Below are positions 15,659-22,778 of a stretch of 64,000 nt of DNA, one piece after another (the stretch's first letter is position 1; the number at the start of each line of letters is the position of its first letter). The stretch is taken from NCBI GenBank assembly GCA_002435785.1, contig DIUC01000020.1, forward strand, positions 1 to 64,000, read 5' to 3'. The notes beneath the pieces are model-generated. The model worked only from the letters and a program-made list of their open reading frames with translations. It was not told where the DNA came from and ran no database searches. The translations under genes and the position numbers were made by a program. The stretch comes from Saprospiraceae bacterium UBA6168. GTDB lineage: Bacteria; Bacteroidota; Bacteroidia; Chitinophagales; Saprospiraceae.

Positions 15659-16543
15659 ATGCAGGTTGTCGTCTATAGTCAATATTTAAAGGAGGGGGAT
15701 TTGCCCTATGTCCAACACCTGTTCGATGCGTTGGCGGAAAACGGCATCGTTGCCTTCGTGAACACGTCGTATTTGCAGGAGTTGAATGGCAAAATCCAGT
15801 TCAAGGCGAATGTTGGCAACTTTGAAAGCCACCTCGACTTCAAGGTGCGGCACTTCGATGCCATCATCACGCTCGGAGGGGACGGCACCATACTCGCTGC
15901 GGCAACGCTGGTGCGTGACATGGCTGTGCCAATCCTCGGCATCAACTTGGGTAGGTTGGGGTTTTTGGCCACGGTGGGAAAGGAACAGATTGCTTTGGCC
16001 GTCGGCCAATTGTCAAGAGGGGAGTACACCATCGCTGACCGCCAAACGCTTCGCCTGGAGAGCGACCCGCCGCTGTTCGGCGACCTACCGTTTGCCCTCA
16101 ATGACTTTACCATCCTCAAAAGGGACACTTCGTCCATGATTACCATCCACACCTTCGTGAACGGGGCCTACCTCAATACCTACTGGGCCGATGGCCTCGT
16201 GGTGGCCACGCCGACAGGCAGTACCGGCTACTCGCTCAGTTGCGGCGGCCCGATTGTTTTTCCCGACTCCAACAACTTCGTGCTGACGCCCGTGGCACCG
16301 CACAACCTCAACGTCCGACCACTCGTCATCGCCGACTCCGCCACCATCTCCTTCGAGGTGGTGGGCCGTGCCGAAAACTTCCTCTGTACCCTCGACTCCC
16401 GCCACGAAATCATCATCACCGACAACAAGATAGCCGTACGCCGGGGCGATTTTCCGATTAAGATTGTGCAGTTGTTGGATGACAGTTTTCTGGACACGAT
16501 GCGGAAGAAACTGAATTGGGGGGTGGATTTGAGGAATCATTGA
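15659..16543 (+). CDS. nadK: NAD kinase
   Basis: 294 aa. The ATP/NAD kinase signature GGDGT is at residues 73-77, followed by LGINLGRLGFLA and later TPTGSTGYSLSCGGPIV, which together build the nucleotide site. Length and N-terminal form (MQVVVYSQYL) match Bacteroidota NadK. It phosphorylates NAD to NADP in the cytoplasm. Same strand as the barrel gene, 81 bases downstream of it, but separated by a word-repeat spacer. Confidence 0.96.
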   Translation: MQVVVYSQYLKEGDLPYVQHLFDALAENGIVAFVNTSYLQELNGKIQFKANVGNFESHLDFKVRHFDAIITLGGDGTILAAATLVRDMAVPILGINLGRLGFLATVGKEQIALAVGQLSRGEYTIADRQTLRLESDPPLFGDLPFALNDFTILKRDTSSMITIHTFVNGAYLNTYWADGLVVATPTGSTGYSLSCGGPIVFPDSNNFVLTPVAPHNLNVRPLVIADSATISFEVVGRAENFLCTLDSRHEIIITDNKIAVRRGDFPIKIVQLLDDSFLDTMRKKLNWGVDLRNH

Positions 16544-16622
16544 GGGCGATGGTTTAGTATCAATGCTATTTCAATCTGTAATTCAATTTGAAATCGAGGA
16601 ATTCCTTACCGTAAAAATCTCG

Positions 16623-16847
16623 TTAAAAAAATAGTTCCTCCTCTACAATGCCCCCCTTTAATAAAATTAGATAGTCCCTTTTGTAAATTTTGATTAGTGT
16701 GTCCCTACCTTCCATGAATTTTCTTTTTACAGAATAATCATCTCCAATTTCAGTTGTGGCAACAACAAGTGCTTTTAAGGCATTCTTCCTTCCATTAATT
16801 ATGACAAATCGTTCTCCTAAGTAGTTGAACCCACCTCCACGGCTCAT
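16623..16847 (-). CDS. Small hypothetical ORF, 74 aa
   Basis: A short AT-rich reading frame starting with ATG (MSRGGGFNYLGERFVIINGRK) and ending VEEELFF. Its composition is more even than a random frame, with a plausible basic middle (DDYSVKRKFMEGRDTLIKIYKRDYL). I recognise no family and see no signal peptide or membrane segment. It stands alone in a gene-poor region of nearly 1 kb between nadK and the minisatellite. It could be a fortuitous ORF. Confidence 0.3.
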   Translation of the reverse strand: MSRGGGFNYLGERFVIINGRKNALKALVVATTEIGDDYSVKRKFMEGRDTLIKIYKRDYLILLKGGIVEEELFF

Positions 16848-17001
16848 AGATGGATAAACGTTTTTTGGTTCTTCGTGATTTTGTTTGGGTAATTTTTACA
16901 AAATGATAGATACTTATCCACACAAAAGCACGAAAAATCAAAATAATTTCTCCCTCCCAATGTCACAAACCTCTCGTTTTCTTTCCCACAAATCATCCTT
17001 T

Positions 17002-17180
17002 TTTGTCCGCACAAAACGTTTTGCAATGCGGGCTGCAAAACGATTTGTCCGCACAAAACGTTTTGCAATGCGGGCTGCAAAACGATTTGTCCGTACAAAA
17101 CGCTTTGCAATGCGGGCTGCAAAACGATTTGTCCGTACAAAACGCTTTGCAATGCGGGCTGCAAAACGATTTGTCCGTAT
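17002..17180. repeat. Minisatellite, 42-bp unit, four full copies plus a partial
   Basis: Units start at 17002, 17044, 17086 and 17128, each 42 bases, and a fifth begins at 17170 but breaks off after about 11 bases. Copies differ at two or three sites (CCGC/CCGT, CGTTTT/CGCTTT). Each unit contains two small inverted repeats: GTTTTGCA...TGCAAAAC and TTTGT...ACAAA. No stop codon occurs in several frames on both strands, so long frames across it are not evidence of coding. Apart from a possible 74-aa ORF, the flanking 16544-17520 stretch shows no gene. Confidence 0.95.
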
Positions 17181-17392
17181 AAAAAATGAAGCAATCGGCA
17201 TTGAAAACAACGAAAAGCCGCATGGTTGCTGCATTTATGCTTTTGGCTACAATTGTATTTGTCTTGTTGGAAAAATGATGGTAAAAAACCCCAAGGGCAA
17301 CGGATTAGAATTTATTTCTAACTATATAACATTTGTGGCGTCACAGAAAATTCAACCAAAATTTGCATTTGTCAAAATGGTCACAATAGTTA

Positions 17393-17512
17393 TTGGTCAT
17401 TATGGTCAATGGTCATAATGGTCAATGGGATAAAATTGCCTCAATGCCCAATGACTACAATGACAAATGACCAATGACACAAAGTAAATGACCAATGACC
17501 ATATTGACCAAC
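17393..17512. repeat. Inverted word repeat GGTCAATG / CATTGACC
   Basis: The left part (17393-17430) is built from GGTCATT and GGTCAAT words and the right part (17460-17512) from AATGACC words, giving an imperfect inverted repeat. It ends 9 bases before the stop of the aspartoacylase-like gene on the minus strand, so it may act as its terminator. Confidence 0.65.
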
Positions 17513-17520
17513 GACCACCC

Positions 17521-18453
17521 TCACACCCCAATATGAAACAACGCATCCCCCACACCCACCACGGGGTTGTTGTTGTGACCAATGATATGTCCCGCCTTTT
17601 TTACCACTACCGGGATTTCGTCGCTGCCGTAGGGGTCGTTTATCACCGCCAAGATGTCACCCACGTTTACCGACTCGCCTGATTGGCGCAGCCAGCGGAA
17701 AATGCCGGGGCGCTCGGCCCGCATCCAAGCCGTTTTGTCAAAATGTATGCTGGGGGTGGGGGAGGGTGCCGCATCCAGCAACATGTCGTGGGCTTTGAGC
17801 ATCCGGCGTATGCCAGCCAATCCCTCATCAATGGAATGCTGGTCAAAGCGGAGGTTCTCGCCCCCTTCGTACACCAGCACGGGCTTGCCGTGGTCGAGGG
17901 CGGTCTTGCGCAGCGACTTGGCGATGGGCCGGCTGGCAATGGTGAACGGTGCGCCAAAGGCATCGGCGAGTTCCCGGCTGGTGGCGTTGCCAGCGGAGTA
18001 GCGGATTTGGGGGTAATTGTAGTTGTAGTTGCCGCCCGTGTGCATGTCCACGCCGAAGTCAATCACGGGCAGGATGTGCTTGGTGAAAAGATGCGCCACC
18101 CTTGCTGCCATTGAGCCATTGGCAGAGCCAGGGAAGCTGCGGTTCACGTCCTTGCCGTCCCGAACGTCCCGGCTGAAGTTGTTGAAGCCATGCACGTTCA
18201 TTAATGGGATGGCTACCACGCTGCCACGCTGCAGCCCCTCGAACCAGTGCTGGGCAAGGGTGCGCCGCACGATTTCCACGCTGTTGATTTCGTCGCCATG
18301 CACCCCGGCCATGACCAGCACCGTTGGCCCCGGTTCCCCGCTGCGGAAGACATGGACGTTGAGCGTGATTCGGGTATCGGAGGGAAGGCGTCCCACGCCA
18401 AGTTTGAGGACAGCGTTTTGGCCGGGTTCGATGGTGTTGTTTTGAATGGTCAT
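17521..18453 (-). CDS. Succinylglutamate desuccinylase/aspartoacylase family protein
   Basis: 310 aa from the ATG at 18453; an upstream GTG at 18480 would overlap rimK by 10 bases and is less likely. The zinc-dependent acylase core is visible: H52 and E55 in GVHGDEINSVE, the substrate arginine in DVNRSFPG (about 105) and the third zinc ligand H138 in VDMHTGG. The C-terminal beta domain (about 220-310) with AERPGIFRWL and GDILAVINDPYG completes the family. The enzyme should hydrolyse an N-acyl amino acid. The start lies 17 bases after the rimK stop. AstE-like plus RimK pairs are known in many marine bacteria, which suggests a joint substrate, but the substrate is not established. Confidence 0.88.
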   Translation of the reverse strand: MTIQNNTIEPGQNAVLKLGVGRLPSDTRITLNVHVFRSGEPGPTVLVMAGVHGDEINSVEIVRRTLAQHWFEGLQRGSVVAIPLMNVHGFNNFSRDVRDGKDVNRSFPGSANGSMAARVAHLFTKHILPVIDFGVDMHTGGNYNYNYPQIRYSAGNATSRELADAFGAPFTIASRPIAKSLRKTALDHGKPVLVYEGGENLRFDQHSIDEGLAGIRRMLKAHDMLLDAAPSPTPSIHFDKTAWMRAERPGIFRWLRQSGESVNVGDILAVINDPYGSDEIPVVVKKAGHIIGHNNNPVVGVGDALFHIGV

Positions 18454-18470
18454 GATAATGTTTTTTGAAT

Positions 18471-19376
18471 TCACTGCCACTTCCGCTTGCCCATGTGCTT
18501 TTCCACCCCTCTTTCCAAGTTCTCGATGATAGCTCCCGCAATGTCCACTTTAGTGGTGGTCTCAATGCCTTCGAGGCCGGGTGAGGCATTCACCTCCATC
18601 ACCAATGGGCCACGCTTGGAGCGCAGGATGTCCACCCCTGCTATTTCGAGGTTCATCAGTCGGGCGGATTCAAGCACGATTTTCTCCTCATCGGGCGTCA
18701 GTGCGATGGGTGAAGCAGTGGCGCCAAGGTGCATGTTGGAGCGGAACTCGCCAACCTGGGCCTGGCGGAACATGGAGGCCACTACCCGTTTGCCCACCAC
18801 AAAGGCCCGGATGTCGGTGCCAGCGGCTTCCTCGATGTACTCCTGCAAAATGACCGGTTGCCCCAGCTTGGTAAAGGCTTCCACGATGGGGATGGCCGTA
18901 TTACGGCTCTCCGCAAGTATGACCCCAACCCCGTGCGTGCTTTCCAGCATTTTGATGACCACGGGCGGCCCACCGAGATTGTCTATCAAACGGGGCAGCG
19001 CCTCCGGCATACCAGCGATGACGGTGCGTGGCACGGCAATGCCGTTGGCACTGAGTATTTGCAGGCATTTGAGCTTGTCCCTCGCCATGATGAGTGCTTC
19101 GGAGCGGGTGGCCGTGTAAATGCCCATCAGCTCCAACTGTCGAATGACCGCCGCCCCATAGTCCGTCACCGATGCCCCTATCCGGGGGATGACGGCATCC
19201 ATTCCGACGAGCCTGGTACCTTCGTACATGACCTGCGGCAGCCCTTGCTCAATGACGAGGCTGCATAGCCCGTGGTCTATCACCCGCACATAATGCCCCC
19301 GCATCCGGGCGGCCCGGAACAGGCTTTGTGTGGAATACAGGCCGGGGCCTCGGGATAGTATGGCGATGTTTAACAT
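18471..19376 (-). CDS. rimK: RimK family alpha-L-glutamate ligase (ATP-grasp)
   Basis: 301 aa. ATP-grasp features: PPVVIKMLESTHGVGVILAE (the nucleotide-binding lysine and glycine-rich loop), QEYIEEAAGTDIRAFVVG, and the C-terminal metal site VMEVNASPGLEGIE. The N-terminal MLNIAILSRGPGLYSTQSL is close to E. coli RimK. RimK enzymes add glutamate residues to the C-terminus of ribosomal protein S6 or to other acceptors. Here it leads a two-gene unit with the aspartoacylase-like gene. An inverted repeat of ATTTGCGATT-type words lies upstream at 19381-19413. Confidence 0.9.
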   Translation of the reverse strand: MLNIAILSRGPGLYSTQSLFRAARMRGHYVRVIDHGLCSLVIEQGLPQVMYEGTRLVGMDAVIPRIGASVTDYGAAVIRQLELMGIYTATRSEALIMARDKLKCLQILSANGIAVPRTVIAGMPEALPRLIDNLGGPPVVIKMLESTHGVGVILAESRNTAIPIVEAFTKLGQPVILQEYIEEAAGTDIRAFVVGKRVVASMFRQAQVGEFRSNMHLGATASPIALTPDEEKIVLESARLMNLEIAGVDILRSKRGPLVMEVNASPGLEGIETTTKVDIAGAIIENLERGVEKHMGKRKWQ

Positions 19377-19380
19377 TAAC

Positions 19381-19552
19381 GATTTTGCGATTTAGGATTT
19401 GCGATTGGTGCGCCGTTCATTTGTCAAGTACCCAAAGGCGGTTTTGTTGTGGTGGACTGATTTTTAGGCCGCAAAATATTTGAAATAAACGAGAACCAAA
19501 GGGATACGTTTGTACGAATCGTAAATCGTAAATCGCCAAATCCAAAATCCCC
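19381..19552. repeat. Inverted word repeat around the rimK/MFS divergent promoter region
   Basis: Left words at 19381-19413 (GATTTTGCGATTTAGG, GGATTTGCGATTG) face right words at 19518-19552 (AATCGTAAATCGTAAATCG, CCAAATCC). The right side is largely the reverse complement of the left. A promoter to the MFS gene lies between them. The 13-mer GGATTTGCGATTG also occurs inside mutY. Confidence 0.6.
19479..19512 (+). promoter_or_regulatory. Promoter of the MFS transporter gene
   Basis: TTTG (19479-19482) and TACGTTTG (19505-19512), 22 bases apart, match the Bacteroidota -33/-7 consensus (TTTG, TAnnTTTG). It would start transcription about 60 bases upstream of the ATG. Confidence 0.6.
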
Positions 19553-19577
19553 CTTACCTTTCGCCAAACAAAATTGA

Positions 19578-20891
19578 ATGACCAAAACGAAATCCAATTT
19601 TCAAGTCAACGACCCGAAGGTCATCAACGGTTGGGCGATGTTCGATTGGGCAAACTCCGCCTTCTCACTGACCATTGCCGTGGCCATATTTCCAGCCTTT
19701 TTTGAGGCAGTCACAGCCCGAGAAGTAAGTCCGTGGGGCTTTTCGATGTACAATACCACGTTGTTCTCGCTGACGGTTGCTGTGGCTTACTTGCTCGTGG
19801 CTGCCATTTCGCCCATCCTTTCTGGCATCGCCGACAGCAGCGGGCGGCGTATGGCATTCATGCGGTTTTTCACCACATTGGGTTCGGTGGCCTGTATGTC
19901 GCTGTTCTTTTTCGATGGGGATAATATTGAATCGGGGCCAATGCTCACCATTGGCGTGGTCGGGTTCCTTGTTGGCACGGCCTGCTTTGGAGGGTCCTTG
20001 GTGTTTTACAATTCCTATTTGCCCGACATCGTGACGGAGGACCGCTATAATCGGGTGAGTGCCAAGGGCTTTATGTATGGCTATGTCGGCAGCGTCATCT
20101 TGTTGGTTGTCAACCTGTTGGTCATCACTTTCCCGCATTGGTTTGGCATGTCAGAAGCGGGCACGTTGCCCGTTCGGGTCTCGTTCCTGACTGTGGGGCT
20201 GTGGTGGATTGGCTTTGCGCAATATGCCTTTGCCCGCCTGCCCAAAGACAGCGACAGGCCCTTTGACCTCAAGATTTTGTCAAAAGGCTACCAAGAGTTC
20301 AACAAGGTGTGGCAGCAGGCCAAGCAATTGCCCAACCTCAAACGCTTCCTGCTTTCCTTCTTTTTTTACAGCGCAGGGGTACAAACGGTGCTCGCCCTCG
20401 CCTCGCTTTTTGCGGGATTGGAAATGAAAATGGAATCCGACGAACTCATCATCGTCATCCTCCTGCTGCAAGTGCTGGCGCTGGTGGGGGCTTGGGTCTT
20501 CGCAAAAGTATCCGACGCCATTGGCAACAAAGCTGGCCTCGTGGTCATGCTCCTGCTGTGGACGGTGGTCTGTGTGTTCGGCTATTTCGTGGACGGTAAA
20601 ACCCAGTTTTATGTCATGGCCGCAGCCGTTGGCCTTGTGATGGGCGGCGTACAGTCGCAATCAAGGGCCACCTACTCCAAGCTATTGCCGCCCGGCGTGA
20701 AGGACACCACCTCTTTCTTCAGCTTTTATGATGTTTTGGAAAAGGCGGCCACCGCCCTCGGTTCCTTTAGCTTTGCGCTGACGGGGCAATTGTCAGGCGG
20801 ATTGCGGGTGGCGGTACTGGTGCTGGCCGGGTTCTTTTTGATAGGACTGGTCATTTTGTTGAAGGTTAAAATAGCCCACGAAAGGGTTTGA
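19578..20891 (+). CDS. MFS transporter, UMF1/Atg22-like
   Basis: 437 aa with about 12 hydrophobic segments. The N-terminal INGWAMFDWANSAFSLTIAVAIFPAFF is the hallmark of the UMF1 (unknown major facilitator, Atg22-like) family; the loop ADSSGRRMAFM corresponds to the MFS motif A position. It should sit in the inner membrane. Substrate unknown; eukaryotic relatives export amino acids from the vacuole. Own promoter upstream; the CAT-like gene is 88 bases downstream on the same strand. Confidence 0.9.
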   Translation: MTKTKSNFQVNDPKVINGWAMFDWANSAFSLTIAVAIFPAFFEAVTAREVSPWGFSMYNTTLFSLTVAVAYLLVAAISPILSGIADSSGRRMAFMRFFTTLGSVACMSLFFFDGDNIESGPMLTIGVVGFLVGTACFGGSLVFYNSYLPDIVTEDRYNRVSAKGFMYGYVGSVILLVVNLLVITFPHWFGMSEAGTLPVRVSFLTVGLWWIGFAQYAFARLPKDSDRPFDLKILSKGYQEFNKVWQQAKQLPNLKRFLLSFFFYSAGVQTVLALASLFAGLEMKMESDELIIVILLLQVLALVGAWVFAKVSDAIGNKAGLVVMLLLWTVVCVFGYFVDGKTQFYVMAAAVGLVMGGVQSQSRATYSKLLPPGVKDTTSFFSFYDVLEKAATALGSFSFALTGQLSGGLRVAVLVLAGFFLIGLVILLKVKIAHERV

Positions 20892-20979
20892 TTTGATTGG
20901 GTACTTATAGGCTTTAGAAAACCTGCATTTTGCGTAATCTTGTAGCCCAAAAACCCAATAATCTAATTGTCCAATTATT

Positions 20980-21615
20980 ATGTACCAAACACTCGATACT
21001 ACCACTTGGAAGCGCCGTGACGTTTTCCAGTTTTTCCGAAAATTCGACGACCCTTTTTTCAACGTCAGCGCCAACGTGGACGTGACCCGGCTTTTTGATT
21101 TTTGCAAAAAGAATGGGTTGTCCTTCTCCTTGTCCAGCATTTATTGCTCCACGAGGGCCATTGCCCATATCGAGGAGTTCCGCCTTCGGCTCGTTGGTGG
21201 CGAAGTGCGATGCTACGAGGTGGTGCACCCCAGCCTGACCGTCCTACACGACGACGAGACCTTCAGCTTCTGCTACCTCGAAATGCAGGATGACCTCCAC
21301 CGTTTCGTGCATTTGGGTCGTGAAAGCGTGGAGCAGCAGCTCCGCACCCGCCACCTCGAACCGGGAGACGATGTGCACGACAAGTTGCACTACTCCATCA
21401 TGCCTTGGGTGTCGTTCACGGCAGTGAAACATGCCCGCCGGTTTGGCAGGGAGGAGAGCGTCCCCAAAATTGTGTTCGGGAAAATATTTGCCGAAAATGG
21501 CCAATGGAAAATGCCCGTGTCCGTGGAAGCCAACCACGCCCTGATGGACGGGCTGCACGTGGGGCGGTATTTTGAGCTTTTCCAGCAGGAGCTGGATGTG
21601 AGTTCGACAGTTTGA
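20980..21615 (+). CDS. Chloramphenicol acetyltransferase-like protein (type A CAT family)
   Basis: 211 aa, the size of CAT monomers. The catalytic histidine is in VEANHALMDGLHVGRY (H186, in the HxxxDG motif), followed by YFELFQQEL, as in CatA. Other family marks are the N-terminal WKRRDVFQFFRKFDDPFFNVSA and the mid-protein LHYSIMPWVSFT. CAT proteins work as trimers and move acetyl from acetyl-CoA. Chromosomal members without linked resistance genes often have other, unknown acceptors, so chloramphenicol resistance should not be assumed. The last codons (SSTV) lie within a word repeat that continues after the stop. Confidence 0.88.
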   Translation: MYQTLDTTTWKRRDVFQFFRKFDDPFFNVSANVDVTRLFDFCKKNGLSFSLSSIYCSTRAIAHIEEFRLRLVGGEVRCYEVVHPSLTVLHDDETFSFCYLEMQDDLHRFVHLGRESVEQQLRTRHLEPGDDVHDKLHYSIMPWVSFTAVKHARRFGREESVPKIVFGKIFAENGQWKMPVSVEANHALMDGLHVGRYFELFQQELDVSSTV

Positions 21616-21763
21616 CAGTTGGCAGTTCGCAGTCAGGGTGCAGTCTATCAGGCAATTAGTCGCTTGCAGTTCACCTCGGCACCGTCTAAATAACTGTCGA
21701 ACTGACTGCCAACTGCCAACTGTCGAACTGCCAACTTTCAAACTGCCAACTACGTACCGCCCA
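21603..21763. repeat. Inverted word repeat of the TTGGCAGT / ACTGCCAA family
   Basis: The left part (21603-21650) contains GTTCGACAGTTTGACAGTTGG and GCAGTTCGCAGTC; the right part (21692-21752) contains ACTGACTGCCAACTGCC, ACTGTCGAACTGCC and AACTGCCAAC. They form a long imperfect hairpin between the convergent CAT-like gene and moaE. It overlaps the end of the CAT-like gene by 13 bases. The same words recur at 42825-42895 and 13896-13910. Confidence 0.8.
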
Positions 21764-21764
21764 C

Positions 21765-22181
21765 TCAAGGATGCGCCGCCACCCAAACCTCGCCGTCCTC
21801 GAAGATTTCCTTTTTCCAAATCGGCACGGTTTCTTTCAACTTGTCAATACAGTATCGGCAGGCATCGAAGGCGGCAGCCCGGTGCGGGGCGCTCACGGCG
21901 ATTATGACGGCGGCTTCGCCAATTTGAAGTATGCCGGTGCGGTGGTGTAGGGCGATTTTTTGGACAGAAAAAAGGGTTAGGGCTTGCTCCGCAATTTTCT
22001 GCATCTCGGCCAAGGCCATAGGTTCGTAGGCTTCAAACTCCAGCCGAAGGACGGGCTTGTCCTTTGTGGCGTTTCGTACGGTGCCCACGAAAATCGCTAT
22101 GCCACCGGATGCGTCATTTGCCACAAAGTCAGTGCAATGTTGTGAGTTGAGTGGAGAGTCGGTAAGGATTATTTCAAGCAT
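21765..22181 (-). CDS. moaE: Molybdopterin synthase catalytic subunit
   Basis: 138 aa. Family marks: GGIAIFVGTVRNATKDKPVLRLEFEAYEPMA, then HRTGILQIGEAAVIIAVSAPHRAAAFDACRYCIDKLKETVPIWKKE. The lysine of VPIWKKE and the arginine of HRTG belong to the active site. It adds sulfur to precursor Z together with MoaD to make molybdopterin. The gene lies 25 bases downstream of moaD, in one transcription unit. Confidence 0.95.
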   Translation of the reverse strand: MLEIILTDSPLNSQHCTDFVANDASGGIAIFVGTVRNATKDKPVLRLEFEAYEPMALAEMQKIAEQALTLFSVQKIALHHRTGILQIGEAAVIIAVSAPHRAAAFDACRYCIDKLKETVPIWKKEIFEDGEVWVAAHP

Positions 22182-22206
22182 AAAAAGGCAGTTTTTTTGG
22201 TACGGT

Positions 22207-22449
22207 TCAACCTCCGCTGACCGGAGGAATCAAAGCCACCTCGTCGTTTGCTTCCAACAAATGCTCCTCATGAGCGTATTCGCTGTTTACGGCCATGCGC
22301 ACGGAGGCCAATGCTTCTAAGCGTGGAAACCGCTCAATGAGCTGGGTACGAAGGTCAGCCACAGTTGCACCTTCCGGCAGTTCCCAGTCCATGAAGCGAT
22401 GGCCGATGATGTCTTTTGCTACGCCGAACGATAATAGGTTGATTTTCAT
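22207..22449 (-). CDS. moaD: Molybdopterin synthase sulfur carrier subunit
   Basis: 80 aa from the ATG at 22449 (MKINLLSFGVAKDIIG); the frame extends upstream, but this is the family start. Ubiquitin-like beta-grasp fold ending in the essential Gly-Gly (PPVSGG), which carries the thiocarboxylate. Typical length. It is the partner of MoaE, encoded just downstream. The other moa/moe genes are not in this window. Confidence 0.93.
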   Translation of the reverse strand: MKINLLSFGVAKDIIGHRFMDWELPEGATVADLRTQLIERFPRLEALASVRMAVNSEYAHEEHLLEANDEVALIPPVSGG

Positions 22450-22778
22450 AAATGTACAGGTGGAACCGAAATCGAAACCAAAGTTCGCATGAATTTCGTG
22501 GATGAGACAGTTAAAAGTGGATTTCCATTTCCTTTGCCGTTGAAGGTAAGGGGAAATCAAAAAATAAACAATTTCACCAATTTTATAAGCAATTGGTTTT
22601 CAATGAAGTAATAAGGTTGGGGGCTTGGGAAAGGTTTGTTTAGTCAATAGTTGGCAAGTTATTTGGTTTGGGGTCAACAATCCTTCTGCTGCACTAACTT
22701 CCATCTCATTTCGACGGGCTAATCGTTCTCGGCATGCTGACTACCAGCTTACATTTTGTTTATCTATAACGCCATCAA
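22450..22778. other. 329-bp divergent intergenic region
   Basis: Separates divergent moaD and the histidine kinase. No ORF or RNA gene was recognised. It should contain both promoters; a TACATTTTG near 22752 resembles a -7 box but has one base too many. Confidence 0.5.

Noticed and set aside
16885..17418. Long overlapping reading frames across the 42-bp array on both strands
   Set aside because: They are open only because the repeat unit lacks stops in several frames. Composition is repetitive Arg/Lys/Phe or Cys/His, without flanking coding signal.
18453..18480. GTG start at 18480 for the aspartoacylase-like gene
   Set aside because: It would overlap rimK by 10 bases and add residues unlike the family; the ATG at 18453 has better spacing.
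22450..22560. Extension of MoaD upstream to 22560
   Set aside because: MoaD proteins are about 80 aa and begin at the first beta-strand (MKINLLSFG); the extension would be without precedent.
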